Source: Aralia elata
Lineage: Eukaryota > Streptophyta > Magnoliopsida > Apiales > Araliaceae
Length of the DNA: 64,000 nt
Direction: 5' to 3'
Assembly: GCA_034770075.1 (NCBI GenBank)
Contig: CM068383.1
Location: 35,593,094-35,657,093 of the forward strand
Each line of letters begins with the position of its first letter. Position 1 is the stretch's first letter. The notes beneath the pieces were generated by a model, which made no database searches, was not told the DNA's origin, and saw nothing but the letters and a program-made list of their open reading frames with translations. The translations under genes and the position numbers were made by a program. Shown one piece after another: positions 20,401-31,756 of the stretch.

Positions 20401-22721
20401 TGGGATGGTTTCAACCGATCTGTAGCATTCTCAGCATGTTCAAGAGATTCAAACGGGATTTGAAACTTGCTCCCCCGTGGCACTGTATCCAAAATCTGTA
20501 GATATTCAACCAAATCTGGATCTTCCATGTCAAACTCTCCCAGAAGTGCAGTCTCTAATGGATCATTGTTCAACACATTCAGAAACTCATCATTTACAAC
20601 TCGGTCGATCACATCCACTTGAAAACATTCTTCCTCATCCGAAGGAAATTTCATGGCCTTAAATACATTAAAGGTCACTTCTTGATCCTGAACCCTCATA
20701 GTGAGCTCTCCCTTTTGCACATCGATTAAAGTTCTCCCAGTGGCTAAGAATGGTCTTCCCAGAATAATGGGAATGTTTTTATCTTCTTCAAAATCTAAGA
20801 TGATGAAATCAGCCAGGAAGATAAACCTATCCACCTTAACAAGAATGTCTTCAACAATTCCCCTTGGGTATGTAACTGATCTATCGGCAAGCTGAAGAGA
20901 AATGTTTGTAGGCTTTGGTGCAGGCAATCCCAACTGAGTATACACAGATAATGGCATAAGATTAATACTAGTACCCAAGTCACACAAACATTTGTTGAAT
21001 GAAAGGCTACCAATAGTACACGGTATAGTGAAGCTGCCTGGATCTTTCAACTTGGGGGGTAGCTTTCTTTGCAATATGGCACTACATTCCTCCGTCAAAG
21101 CTACTGTCTCAAAGTCATTTAGCCTTTTCTTCCTAGATAGAATTCCTTTCATAAATTTGGCATAGCTAGGCATCTGTTCTAAGGCCTTTGCAAAAGGAAT
21201 GTTAATTTGTAGCTTCTTGAAGACCTCCAGGAATTTGGCAAACTGTTTATCTAACTTTTGCTTTTGCAATCTCTGAGGGAAAGGTACTGGTGGATACACT
21301 ATTGGAGTAGGCTCAACACTAGGTTTATCTGTGGTATCTTTCTGCTCTGACTCAGGTGGTACACTGCTGTCCATTTCCTTAGAAAAATCAGCATTAGTCA
21401 AGTCCGGAGGAGAGCTTGAATGGGCTGCCCCCTTTTGCAATCCGGGCTCCTGTAAGGTTTGTTTACCACTTCTGAGAGTTACTTCCTGACATTCCTCTTT
21501 CCCATCTCTTCTTGGATTAGTCTCTGTGTTACTAGGAAGAGATCCCTGGGGTCTATTTGACATAGAACTAGCCATCTGCCCAATTTGATTTTCCAAAGCT
21601 TTAAGTGCTGCTGCTTGGTTTTTAATCAAGATATCTTGGTTAGCCATGTGTTTCATAATCAACTCCTCAAAATCTGATTTTCTCTCTGGTTGTGATTGTG
21701 AGGTTTGAGCTGTATGATGTTGTGGCTGATTTTGGAACCCTAGTGGATGGTGTGGCTTAGGAGCTTGCTGAAAATTTTAATTGTTGCTCCATGAAAAGTT
21801 AGGGTGGTTCCTATTCCCAGCATTGTAAGTGTTTTGGTACTGATTTGGCGGTCTCGGGTAGCTACTTACAAACTGAACTGCCTCGTGGTCAAATGGGCAC
21901 TAGTCGTTGGCATGTGTCCCTGCACAAACTTCACAAACAACAGCCACCTGCTGCACTTTTGAATCAGTCAAGGAATCAAGTTTCTTTGACATTGCTGCCA
22001 TCTGAGCTACTAAGGCTGTGATGGCATCCACCTCTAATACTCCGGCTACCTTTGGTTGACTCATCCTAGCAGTAGGCCATTGGTAGTTATTTGCAGCCAT
22101 AACCTCCAATAAATCAAGTGCTTCCCCATAATTTTTAGCCATAAAAGATCCTCCCGGAGCTGCATCTAAACTAGACCGATTGTGAGATCCTAATCCATTA
22201 TAGAAGGTATTCAATTGCATCCATGGAAGGAATCCATGATGTGGGCATCTCCGAAGCAAATCTCTAAATCTTTCCCAAGCTTCATACAATGATTCTCCAT
22301 GGTGTTGTTCAAAGGTAACAATTTCATTTCTCAATCTAGCGGACTTTGCAGGAGGGAAGAACTTTGCCAAAAAATTTTGTGCTAAGTGTGACCTTGTAGT
22401 GATGGATCTCGGTGGCAATGAGTGAAGCCAACTCTTAGCTTTGTCTCTCAAAGTGAACGGAAAAAGTCTAAGTCTCAAAGCATCATCCGTCACTCCAACA
22501 AATTTGAAAGTATCACATATATCAATAAAGCTCAACAAATGCTCATTAGGGTTGTCATTAGCCAAACCCCCAAACAGTAACGAATTTTGCACCATTTGTA
22601 TTGTCCCCGGTTTGATTTCAAAGGCATTTGCAGTTATTGCCGGTCTTGTGATACTAGATTGTAAATCACTTATCTGCGGCGTTACATAGTCTCTCAATGC
22701 TTTTTGTTCCTCTGCTGCCAT
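17485..22721 (-). pseudogene. gag-pol: Athila-type gag-pol polyprotein of element H
   Basis: Gag starts at ATG 22721 with the capsid region FEIKPGTIQMVQNSLLFGG and a CX2CX3HX4C knuckle interrupted by a stop at 21900; another stop lies at 21778. The same frame continues through a protease (CDLGTSINLMP, about 20985) and the RT N-terminal half, with the Athila-typical CVPKKGGMTV and PTRTVTGWRVCMDYR (about 20040-19930). One extra T near 19745 shifts the frame. RT and RNase H then run to 18701, with the active-site FMDD (about 19650) and CDASDYAVG (about 19200). A stop and a second frameshift near 18700-18670 precede integrase (18666-17485), with a zinc-binding HHCC region and catalytic positions in WGIDFIGP and SDEGSHF. 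Enzymes would copy RNA to DNA and insert it; this copy cannot produce them intact. Confidence 0.93.
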
Positions 22722-22934
22722 GGTTTCTTGATTGTTAGAATCCCTGATTCTTTCTCTTCTTAGTCTTCAGGTATTTCTCTCGATCTCGGGATCATAAGGA
22801 AATAACTCAAGACTTTGTGATCGGCGCATACAAATCAAGGGTACCTACACAATCAAGTAAATAAAAATTAAAAACAAGTCTAAATTAAGATCAATTCAAC
22901 TATGATCAATATTGGTAAAATTATTGTAAAATAA
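22722..22934 (-). other. Element H leader between PBS and gag
   Basis: Short AT-rich untranslated leader. No extra ORF is present here, unlike the leaders of F and G. Confidence 0.7.
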
Positions 22935-22953
22935 TTCCCCGGCAACAGCGCCA
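22935..22953 (-). promoter_or_regulatory. Primer-binding site of element H (tRNA-Asp)
   Basis: Minus strand TGGCGCTGTTGCCGGGGAA, six bases from the LTR end; complementary to the plant tRNA-Asp 3' end with one difference. Confidence 0.88.
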
Positions 22954-22959
22954 AAAACT

Positions 22960-24525
22960 TGTTGATCGATTTCGCAATCAATAAAACACGCGCAAGTATA
23001 CGCGGTCCACAAGTAATATAAGATAAGTAAAATGTCGAACCCACGAGGAATTATGTTAAATAATTACCAAATATCAATCGCGTGTAAAATCAATCTAATT
23101 TAAACAATGACAATATGGTTTGTGTTTGTTGTTGATTATAACTAAAATAAAGACAATTTAGAAATCAAGGTTTTACTAACACGGATAAAGTTCAAGATAA
23201 AAAGGTCTAAGATTACAATATCCCCCAACTCTCCAATTAAACATCATACTCTCTCTTGTTTGGTAAATTAGAACATAAGAATTGTTATCCGAGAAATCAC
23301 AAGTATATATAAGCCTCTCTCGATGGTCGAATACGTATTCCCTATTGTGGTGTATAGATATATTTCTATTCTATACACTAGCAAGAATCTCATATCAAGC
23401 ACAATTAATAAGACACATGTCACGTAAAATCCCATTAACCATTCTATCAATTACCAACTTTCACAATAGAAATCATTAAACACGGTTTCTCAATTGGATA
23501 CATGTGGTATTTAGGTATATGTCTATCCTAAATACAATCAAATTATCAACTCTCAAGAATAATACATAAGACTCACGTCACATAATCTCATACATTATCC
23601 AAAAAGAACATCTAATTTTCACATGAATTCATAACTAGGTCTCAACTTATACTTCCTCTCTCAATTCCATATAAGTTACCAAAGTAATTACGGGCCAAGC
23701 AATTAATCCTTAAACGAAGGTTATAAACTCCAATTCACAAAATGCCTAATTACCATTCAAGAGAGAGCATTCAACTTAAACTACAAGTTGGGTTCCATTG
23801 CAATCTTAGAATGAAGAGTTTAGCTCATATTAAATCTCAATAACATCATAATCTGATTATAGTACATGTTTGAAGTTACAAAATAAGAAAGAAGAACTAA
23901 AACATATGAAGATACACCCTTTTTGTGATAAGAATCCCGAATTGGTATGGTGTAGTTCTTCTTCTCTAATCCTTGCTCTCCTATTTTGTGCTCCTAGCCT
24001 CCTTGGTTGATGAAATTCTGATAATCTTTTCTTTAGCTCCTTTTGTTCTTCTCTTTTTAGCTCCAAACCCTAGCTTTTTCAATGTGTGTAACCAAGCTTG
24101 AATAATCCAATACAAACTCCCTGGATGCCTGATAATTCCTCTCTCTCTCCTCATTTTCCCGTTCCTGAATTTCCTCCACTAGTGCGCCACAAATGTAGAA
24201 CAGACAAAGCAAGCCGCACCTGCAAAACGTCGTTCTCGCCCCGGCGAGAAAAACAGCCTGGGGAGCTCGCCCCGGCGAGGTTTTAAGCCTTGGAGGCTCG
24301 CCCCGGCGAGGAAAATGGCCTGGGGGGCTCGCCGCGGCGAGGTCTCATGTCCTGCGGAAATTACACTTTTGCCCCTGGACTTGCTAAAAACCGCCACGAT
24401 CGTCCACAACTGTTCTCTGCACAACAAAAGCATAAAACAAGTAAATAGATACTATAAACACCTAAGGATAGCAAAGAATTGAGTTCAAAAGATGACTAAT
24501 TCGTAGGTATAAAACCCACTCATCA
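22960..24525 (-). repeat. Element H 5' LTR (complete)
   Basis: 1566 bases. On the minus strand it begins TGATGAGTGGGTTTTATACC and ends GCGAAATCGATCAACA, clearly related to the B and D LTR termini. It contains a T-rich acceptor-like TTTTGTTGTGCAG (about 24425), a four-palindrome array, and a downstream module with GGATAGACATATACCTAAATACC related to that in B. Confidence 0.9.
24233..24341. repeat. GC palindrome array in the H 5' LTR
   Basis: Four inverted repeats: 24233-24250 (TTCTCGCC-CC-GGCGAGAA), 24266-24279, 24297-24310 and 24328-24341 (perfect CTCGCCGCGGCGAG). Spacers share GCCTGGGG and are 15-18 bases long. Confidence 0.9.
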
Positions 24526-24530
24526 GGGCG

Positions 24531-26048
24531 CTGGGCGCGGGCGCACGCTGGGGCCTCGGCAGCTTGGGGTGCCTTGCGTGCAGCAACTTGAGGCGCCTGG
24601 CGTGCGGCCAGGGCGTGGACGCGGGCGCGCGCTAGCGTGTGGGCGCGCGGCGTGGGCGTGCGGCAGCCAGCGTGCTAGGCGTGGGCGAGCGGCAAGCGTC
24701 AGGGCCTAGGCGCGCGCGCGCCAGGCGGCGTGCAGGCGCGCCGAGCGTCCTGAGTGCAATTCCAGCTGGCCTTTTAGTGCGATCTGAGCGGATTTTTGAA
24801 CCACAATCTGATTTTTGCTAGGGTTTTCATGGAGGTACTATATAATATCTCATTGGGGCTTCATGTTTCACATCTAGGGATTGGGAGGCTGCACTAAAAC
24901 ATCAATTTGAGAGCAAAAGTACTGCAATACAAGGAAAAACTCAGCATAAGCCAAAGAACCAAGAAGGAAAGGATTGTCAAGGCATATCTAGACCTTGGGA
25001 GGCTACACATACATCATCAAGAAGACCTTGAGGGCTGCAATTCAAGAAAATTCTAGCAACAAGCTAAGGAGCAAAAAGAGAAAAGAATGCCAAAGGAAGA
25101 GGAAAAGCTAGAGATTGTCATCAACCAAGCAAACAACATATGAATATCTTCTAAATGGGTTTTATCATCTCTTGCTTTCCTTTGAATTTGTATATTTATT
25201 TTATGATGAACACCATGTGTTTGATGTTTTGCTTAGCTACCATGAACTAAAGCTTGTATTCTAAGATTTCAATGGAACCCAACTTATAGTTTGAATTGAC
25301 TTCTCTCTCTTTGTTATTAATTACTCATTTGTGAATTCAATATCATAATTTATGCTTCATTTCTTAATTGCCTAGTTAGTAATTATCGTAGGAACCTATA
25401 TTAACTTGACGAACGGATTATAGTGTTTAGACCTTGTTATGATATCATGCGAAAGTTAAAGATTATTGTGGGTTATTAATTGAGATTAAGTGACGTGTGT
25501 CTTGTTGATTATCCTCAATAATAGGTAACTTGATAGTATTTAGGATAAACATATACCTAGATACCGTGTGCAACCAATGAAGAATCTATTCTTAATGACT
25601 TCCTATGTGAAAGTTGGTAATTGAAGGGACAGTAAATGAGATTTAGTGACACGTGTCTTGTTATTGTTCTTGAAATTGGTCTCTTGATAGTGTGTAGGAT
25701 AGACATATACCTATATGCCGCATTAGGAAGATTCGAATTTGATCATCGACAGAGGCTTATAAGTAGCTTTGATTTCTCGGTTGACAATTCTATGTTGTTA
25801 ATTAATTCAAATGCGAGAGTTAGGATATTGAAATGAAGTGTTGGGGGAAATTACAATCTTAGACTTGTTAATATTAGATTTCATTATTTTAACGCTTTCT
25901 ATAGTACTTATTATTACAAAACAACAACAAATTCAAATAATCAATTGTCTAAAAAAAATCGAGACGATATATAGTTGGTACTTGGGATACACTAGAACAA
26001 TTTCCTATGGGTTCGACAACTCTCTTATCACTTTATTACTTGTTGACC
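24531..26048 (+). repeat. Element B 3' LTR, right portion (truncated)
   Basis: Continues the B LTR after H: end of the GC tract, TATA box 24838-24847, leader, tandem module, up to TTACTTGTTGACC at 26048, where it joins element C. The last 50 or so bases of the LTR are missing. Confidence 0.88.
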
Positions 26049-27441
26049 AATACGACTTTCGTGCTTTGCCCAAGTCCAAATTCGGTTGTTTACAAATGCA
26101 AAAATAGCTTACAAGGTGCTAATCAATTTAGTTATCAGATTTAGACCTTTTGCACATCACATGGGCACATTTTTGGGTGACTACTTCCTTGGTTGGCTGA
26201 TGTACATGAGTAGATTGGGTGTTTGATCTTGACTTATGATGATGGGTTAGCAGACCATGAGTTCCTATAAATACCAAGTGAAGCTAAGCTAATTTTTAAG
26301 TTAATTTACACACTAATTGACCACCAATTCATACACCAATTTGTTGTATCCATTCTCCACATTAATTTGTTAGTATAGGAGTAGGGAGAGGAAGTAAACC
26401 TTTAGGGGGAGGCTACTCTCCTCTCCATTTTTATAGTTCAAGAGCAAGCAAGAGATCAACACTTATGGAAGCCAAGAATCCAAGGCGAAGGCTTGGAGAT
26501 TGAAGATTGTGATCCGAAGTGACAACCAGATGTCAAAACACAGTTTTTCTTCTCTAAACTATTCCTTTATTTTTGTATTCTATTATTGTTGAATATCTTG
26601 TAAATTATATTTTGCATATTTGCTATGAACTCTTTTTCTTTTATTCTTGGTTTCAGGAGACGGAAGTTTCGGATTGTTGTACTGTGATATCTAAATTGAT
26701 TGTTCAATTATTATTTTGAGTATTGATTAAAACTTTGGAGATTAAAGATTGTGATGATTCGAAGTGACAACCGGACATCAAAAAGCAGCTTTTCCTCTCT
26801 AAATTCTTCTGCACTTAAATTCTATGATTCATATGTTTAATTGCTAGGTTGCAAACTAGTTTATTATTCATTGATCTACTACTACATTAGATATCAAATC
26901 CGTAATTATTTGATCCCTCTAATCTATGAAGTAACTAAGGTTAATGATTTACTGCAGATCAGAGATTATTAATTTTGGGGAGATTAATCAACTAAATTAA
27001 ATGCAACCGCTTGTGCTTGTGTTGTTTAGCTTCATCGGTTTTTCTAATTCTTAAAGCTTCTAGTAGATTAAACTTTCAGCGCTTATCTAAAGTTGTTTAG
27101 TAGTTAGGGTTATTTAGGACGTTTGTTTCTGTCTAACTAAAATTAAGGAAAGACACAGAAGAAATTCTAAAGATGAATATTTAAAGTATTAATTATTTAT
27201 GCTCGTGTCAATGATCAATGTAAGTTTTTGAAGGTGGAAGTTGACTTAAACCAAGATTCATTTTTCTATTTTGTTAAATTATTTATTTATTTAAATTATC
27301 TTTATTACTCAAACCCCCCTTTGGTTTACAAAGTATAGATTTAGACTAATCATTCTCGGTGGGATCGACTCTTACTTGCACTACTACATTAATATCTTTT
27401 GCAGTAAGGTTTTATTTTTGGGTGCTTGCGACAGCACACCA
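26049..27441 (+). repeat. Element C 5' LTR, right portion
   Basis: Matches 29607-30984 of the C 3' LTR. TATA-like CCTATAAATACC at 26264-26275. It contains a diverged direct repeat, with a TTGGAGATT...GATCCGAAGTGACAACC-type segment at about 26490-26550 and again at about 26730-26790. Ends GACAGCACACCA at 27441. Confidence 0.88.
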
Positions 27442-27446
27442 AATTT

Positions 27447-27464
27447 TGGCGCCATTGCCGGAGA
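27447..27464 (+). promoter_or_regulatory. Primer-binding site of element C (tRNA-Asp)
   Basis: TGGCGCCATTGCCGGAGA, five bases after the LTR end, complementary to the tRNA-Asp 3' end with two differences. Confidence 0.85.
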
Positions 27465-27612
27465 ATGATTTTAGTTTTTTTTTGTGTTTTTGTGAACCTT
27501 ATTTCTTTTTAGCAATTTTCTATCTTAATTTAAACTCGTATTGCTTTTTAATTTCACAGGGACTCTTGATTTGTTCACGACGATCTCAAGGTCTCGAATA
27601 AGAAATAAAGAA
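27465..27612 (+). other. Element C leader, joined directly to post-pol sequence
   Basis: About 150 bases of T-rich leader. A GAAATAAAGAAGTCGGGC stretch at 27603-27620 corresponds to the bases just after the last coding ORF in B. All of gag and pol are therefore missing between PBS and this point. Confidence 0.75.
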
Positions 27613-27659
27613 GTCGGGCTGACGACTATAAATCAAGCGCTACTTGGGAGGCAACCCAA
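27613..27659 (+). promoter_or_regulatory. Post-pol stem-loop pair, element C
   Basis: GTCG-GGCTGA-CGAC (27613-27626) and TTGGG-AGGCAA-CCCAA (27644-27659), equivalent to 10937-10984 in B and 17467-17419 in H. Confidence 0.8.
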
Positions 27660-27860
27660 ATTTTCCATCGCTTTCATCTATTTTTATTTTACTTGAGTTT
27701 ATTTTCGTTTAGTTTTATCTTTCGTGTGAGGTTGTTCTGCCTACCAAGCGTTGGGGCGTTGTATCAAAGTCATCAAAGCCAAACATTCTATAGTTCCAGC
27801 GCTCCAAGATTATTGACATATTTTCAGGGAAGTCCTTTGCATTTGATTCGTTTATTGCTT

Positions 27861-27896
27861 ACATTGAGGACAATGTCAGTTTTAAGTTTGGGGGTA
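27861..27896 (+). promoter_or_regulatory. Upstream AGGA hairpin plus polypurine module, element C
   Basis: ACATTG-AGGA-CAATGT (27861-27876), then CAGTTTTAAGTTTGGGGGTA, matching the module at 11159-11194 in B. Confidence 0.8.
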
Positions 27897-28881
27897 TTAA
27901 TAGTGTTTTTATTAGTATTTAGTATTTGTGTGTTTTTATAAATAAAAAATATATGATTTTTTTTAATAAAATAAATAAAAATTTAGGGATATTATTTTGT
28001 GTTTCTTGAGCATTGACTTGATTTAGAACTATGGCCGATGATAAAAAAAACCAAAAACTTGATTGAATAAATTTGAACTCATGAAAAATGGACAAATGTT
28101 GCTTAGTATGCGTGCTTAACTTTTTTGTTGGTTATTACATTACTTGAATCCTTACCACATTTAAGCACTTATCTATTTGTAATGAACCAGTGATACATTT
28201 AGAGAAGGCCTATATATGACCGAATGCTTGTGGGAGAGATCAATAAGCTCTAGAACTCGTTTAAACATCACTCAAAACATTGTACTCAAATTTGATTTGT
28301 TGGTCATGTGGTGAGTTGAGATAGAGCGTAAAACGCACTCACTCATAAACAAATGCTTAGGGGAGATAGAGCGTAAAACGCACTCACCTATATATATATA
28401 TATATAAAAGAAAAAGAAAGAAAGCAATAAATTACAAAATCTTGCGGTAGGTTGAGATGGAGCGTAAAATGCACTCACCTATATGATAGGACTTAGGATA
28501 AGATGGAACATAAAGTGTACTTACCTAGAGTCTTTTGATCTCAATTTTTAGAATTTCTGATTTGTCTACATTAGCGGTGAGTGATGTGTTAAGCATGTAG
28601 TTTTTGGAGTTTATTTTAATTTCTTTCATAAGGTAATATGGTTGAACAAGTTCATCTGAGCTATAATTAGTTTAGTGCAAATGGATACACACACACACAC
28701 ACCCGGAAAGGTTCTAAAGTGAGGTATGTCTAACAAGCAAGCTAAAATCCTAGACGTTTATGTTGAAAGTTTTTTAGAGTTATCATGTGTTGACATCTTT
28801 GAGGTTATTGTTCAAACTTTTTGTCTCATTACTCAAGTTTGATTTTATTAGAAGAGTTTAATTTTTATAAGTTATGTTTGT
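27897..28881 (+). other. 3' non-coding region of element C
   Basis: Homologous to 11195-12157 in B, with the same order of landmarks: a GACCGAATGCTTGTGGGA-like stretch, the GAGCGT repeats, an (AC)n stretch (28688-28702), then the PPT module. No ORF is shared with B. Confidence 0.75.
28324..28515 (+). repeat. GAGCGTAAAACGCACTC repeats, element C
   Basis: Copies at 28324-28340, 28369-28385 and 28460-28476, and a degraded fourth at about 28504-28523. A TATATA run (28389-28407) separates copies two and three. Confidence 0.8.
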
Positions 28882-28921
28882 TTTGCTTGAGGACAAGCAA
28901 AGATTCAAGGTTGGGGGTATT
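28882..28921 (+). promoter_or_regulatory. AGGA hairpin and polypurine tract next to the C 3' LTR
   Basis: TTTGCTTGAGGACAAGCAAA (28882-28901), identical to the B and H hairpins, then GATTCAAGGTTGGGGGTATT up to the LTR start at 28922. Confidence 0.85.
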
Positions 28922-30984
28922 TGATGGGTCGATTTTATACCTATAAATTAAGTCTTTTTAACTTGATGATTTGTCAGTTTTTTAGTATTTTATATTCTTT
29001 TTTATGTGTTTTTATCTTATTGGTATAGAATGCGTCTTTGTATCACTTTTATGTGTTTTTACTTTGTTTGATAGGAAAAAGAAATAAAAGGGTACTTAAA
29101 TTAATGCACAGAATTTATCAGCCCCTTGAAGCTCAATTTAGTCCTTGATCCAACTTGTATCTCTCAACGCTCAAAGAAGGAAAGTTGTAGATCTATTTCT
29201 TAGCTTTTCGGAACATCTTGAAACTCCTAAATCAGAGCTCGAATTAGAGAGTTACGATCAATTTTTCAACAGACGTCGAAGTTGAATATTCTAGGAAATT
29301 GCTCGGTTGGACAGATTGACCTCTGGAGCTTCGCTTGCAATTTGGATGGTGTTAGAGTTTCCAAATGAGAATGTGTTCTTCTTAAAGATTTTAGTAGACT
29401 TCCCAAGCTTTCCGAAAGGTATGGTGGGCAAAACTCTGAGTTCATTTGGGCTTCCAAACATTGTTTCTTAATGAACTGATCTGAATCTCGCCTGGACTGG
29501 ATTCATGTTCGTACCAGTTAGAGTATTTGGGCCATAATGTGAGCTTTCCAACTCCAAATTAGGTGATTCAAAAGCCCAAATTCATTAGCAAATCCAGGGC
29601 TACAACTATTGTGCTTTGCCCTAGTCCAAATTCGGTTGTTTACAAATCCAAAAATAGCTTACAAAGTGCTAATCAGTTTAGTTGTCAGATTTAGACCTTT
29701 TGCACATCACATGGGCATGTTTTTGGGTGGCTACTTCCTTGGTTAGCCGATGCACATGAGTAGATTGGGTGTTTGATCTTGACCTATGAAGATGGGTTAG
29801 CACACCATGAGTTCTTATAAAATACCAAGTGAAGCTAAGCTAATTTATAAGTTAATTTACACACTAATTGACCACCAATTCCTTGTATTCATTCTCCACA
29901 TTAGTTTGTTAGTATAGGAGTGGGGAGAGGAAGTAGACCTCTAGTGGTAGGCTACTCTTCTCTCCATTTTTATAGTTCAAGAGCAAGCAAGAGATCAACA
30001 CTTATGGAAGCCAAGAATCCAAGGCGAAGGCTTGGAGATTGAAAATTGTGATCCCAAGTAACAGTCGGATGTCAAAACACAGTTTTTCTTCTCTAAACTC
30101 TTCATTTATATTTGTATTCTATTATTGTTGAATATCTTGTAAATTATATTTTGCATATTTGCTATGAACTCTTTTTGTTTTATTCTTGGTTTCAGGAGAC
30201 GGATGTTTTGGATTGTTGCACTGTGAGATCTAAATTGATTGTTCAATTATTATTTTGAGTATTGATTAAAACTTTGGAGATTGACGATTGTGATGATTCG
30301 AAGTGACAGTCGGACATCAAAAAGCAGTTTTTCCTCTCTAAATTCTTCTGCACTTAAATTCTATGATTCATATGTTTAATTGCTAGGTTGCAAATTAGTT
30401 TATTATTCATTGAAATCTACTGCTACATTAGATATCAAATCCGTAATTGTTTGATCGCTCTAATCTATAAAGTAACTAATGTTAATGATTTACTGTAGAT
30501 CAGAGATTATTAATTTTGGGAAGATTAATCAACTAAATTAAATGCAACCGCTTGTGCTTGTGTTGTTTACCTTCATCGGTTTTTCTAATTCTTAAAGCTT
30601 CTACTAGATTAAACTTTCGACGCTTGTCTAAAGTTGTTTAGTAGTTATGGTTATTTAGGACGTTTATTTCTATCTAACTAAAATTAAGGAAAGACACGGA
30701 AGAAATTCTAATGATGAATATTCAAAGTATTAATTATGTATGCTCGTGTCAATGATCAATGTAAGTTTCTAAAGGTGGAAGTTGACTTAAACCAAGATTC
30801 GTTTTTCTATTTTGTTAAATTATTTATTTATTTAAATTATCTTTATTACTCAAACCTCCCCCCCCCTTTGGTTTACAAAGTATAGATTTAGACTAATCAT
30901 TCTCTGTGGGATCGACTCTTACTTGCACTACTACATTAATATCTTTTACAGTAAGGTTCTATTTTTGGGTGCTTGCGACAACAC
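28922..30984 (+). repeat. Element C 3' LTR (last four bases at 32743-32746)
   Basis: Starts TGATGGGTCGATTTTATACC. Split by solo LTR D near its end; the terminal ACCA is at 32743-32746, just before the TSD GTAGC of C. TATA-like CTTATAAAATACC near 29813. Confidence 0.88.
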
Positions 30985-31528
30985 TGATGAGTGGATTTTA
31001 CATCTATGAATTGAGTACGTTTGGCTTGATAATTTGTGAGTTCTTACGTATTTTAAGTTAGTATTAGGTATTTATAGTGTTTTTATGTTATTTTGTAGGA
31101 ATGAGCAAGGAAACGCAATCCGAACATCTTTTGGAGTACAATAAGCAAGCAAACGCAAGAATGGAAGATTTCAGGGCTTTTAACACTAGGTTGGATATAT
31201 GTTCTTGGTTTGGAACTTGGATTGTATTGTAGAGCTACTCCTTAGCTTTCCGGAACATCTTGAATCGTCACAATCGGAGTTCGGATGAGAAAGTAATGAT
31301 CGTTTTCCCAACGGACGTTGATCTTCAAAGTTTGGAGTTGCCATTTGCATTGCACTCAATTCAAGCCCAATTTCGACTTTTCTCCAATCTGAATCTCTCA
31401 ATTCTCAAAGCATGAAAGTTGTAGATCTCATCGAGAGCTTCGATTTGATAGGTGGCAGGCCCCGTAACTCTTCCTGGATCAAAAGTTATGACCATTTTAC
31501 CAACAGATGTCCGAGCAGAATTTGGTCG

Positions 31529-31657
31529 GGCGCGGCCGCGCCGGTTCCAAGTGTATTTTGGGCGCGGCCGCGCTGGTCTGCAGGGTGGGAAACATGATTT
31601 CTGGCACTTGGGCACGGCCGCGCTGCTTCCTAGGCCAAATATGGGCGCGGCCGCACT
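31529..31657. repeat. Four GGCGCGGCCGCGCC palindromes in LTR D
   Basis: 31529-31542 is a perfect 14-base palindrome. Copies at 31561-31574, 31611-31624 and 31644-31657 carry one to two changes. Copies 1, 2 and 4 contain the eight-base GCGGCCGC. The array ends about 90 bases before the TATA box. Confidence 0.92.
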
Positions 31658-31745
31658 GGGTCGGGTTTTTAAAAAGCTTATTTTTGACCCGCATTGAATG
31701 GAACAAGGATTGTAACTTCTAATTGGTTTAGGACTTTAACTAGAA

Positions 31746-31756
31746 CCTATAAATAC
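31746..31756 (+). promoter_or_regulatory. Probable TATA box of LTR D
   Basis: CCTATAAATAC, followed about 60 bases later by a purine-rich leader (GGGAGAAAGAGAGGGAGG). Confidence 0.6.

Larger units (their letters stand above)
12886..24525 (-). mobile_element. Element H: nearly full-length Athila-type retrotransposon
   Basis: Flanked by TSD GGGCG (12881-12885, 24526-24530), TG...CA termini in minus orientation. From its 5' end: LTR 22960-24525, tRNA-Asp PBS, gag-pol 22721-17485, post-pol stem-loops, a palindrome array, an envelope-position ORF 16317-15151, two AGGA/polypurine modules, 3' LTR 12886-13916. LTR differences that I count by eye are around one to two per hundred bases, fewer than between the B LTRs, which fits H entering B later. 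The coding region has several stops and frameshifts, so this copy is inactive. Confidence 0.92.
5399..26048 (+). mobile_element. Element B: non-autonomous Athila-like element inserted in the C 5' LTR
   Basis: LTRs begin TGATGAGTGTG (5399 and 12198). The 5' LTR ends CGACCAACA at 7647, followed by a tRNA-Asp PBS. The internal region holds a gag start interrupted by solo LTR E, then a shortened gag-related ORF and no protease, RT or integrase. The 3' LTR is split by element H and lacks its last 50 or so bases, being joined to C sequence at about 26048. No clean TSD remains because C bases next to the 3' end are also missing. Confidence 0.85.

Noticed and set aside
29813..29830. Possible host gene promoter (TATA-like plus leader)
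   Set aside because: It is the promoter region of the C LTR, duplicated at 26264.
31529..31657. Regular palindromes with spacers resemble a CRISPR array
   Set aside because: The context is a plant LTR, only four units, repeats imperfect, spacers of uneven length and no cas genes.
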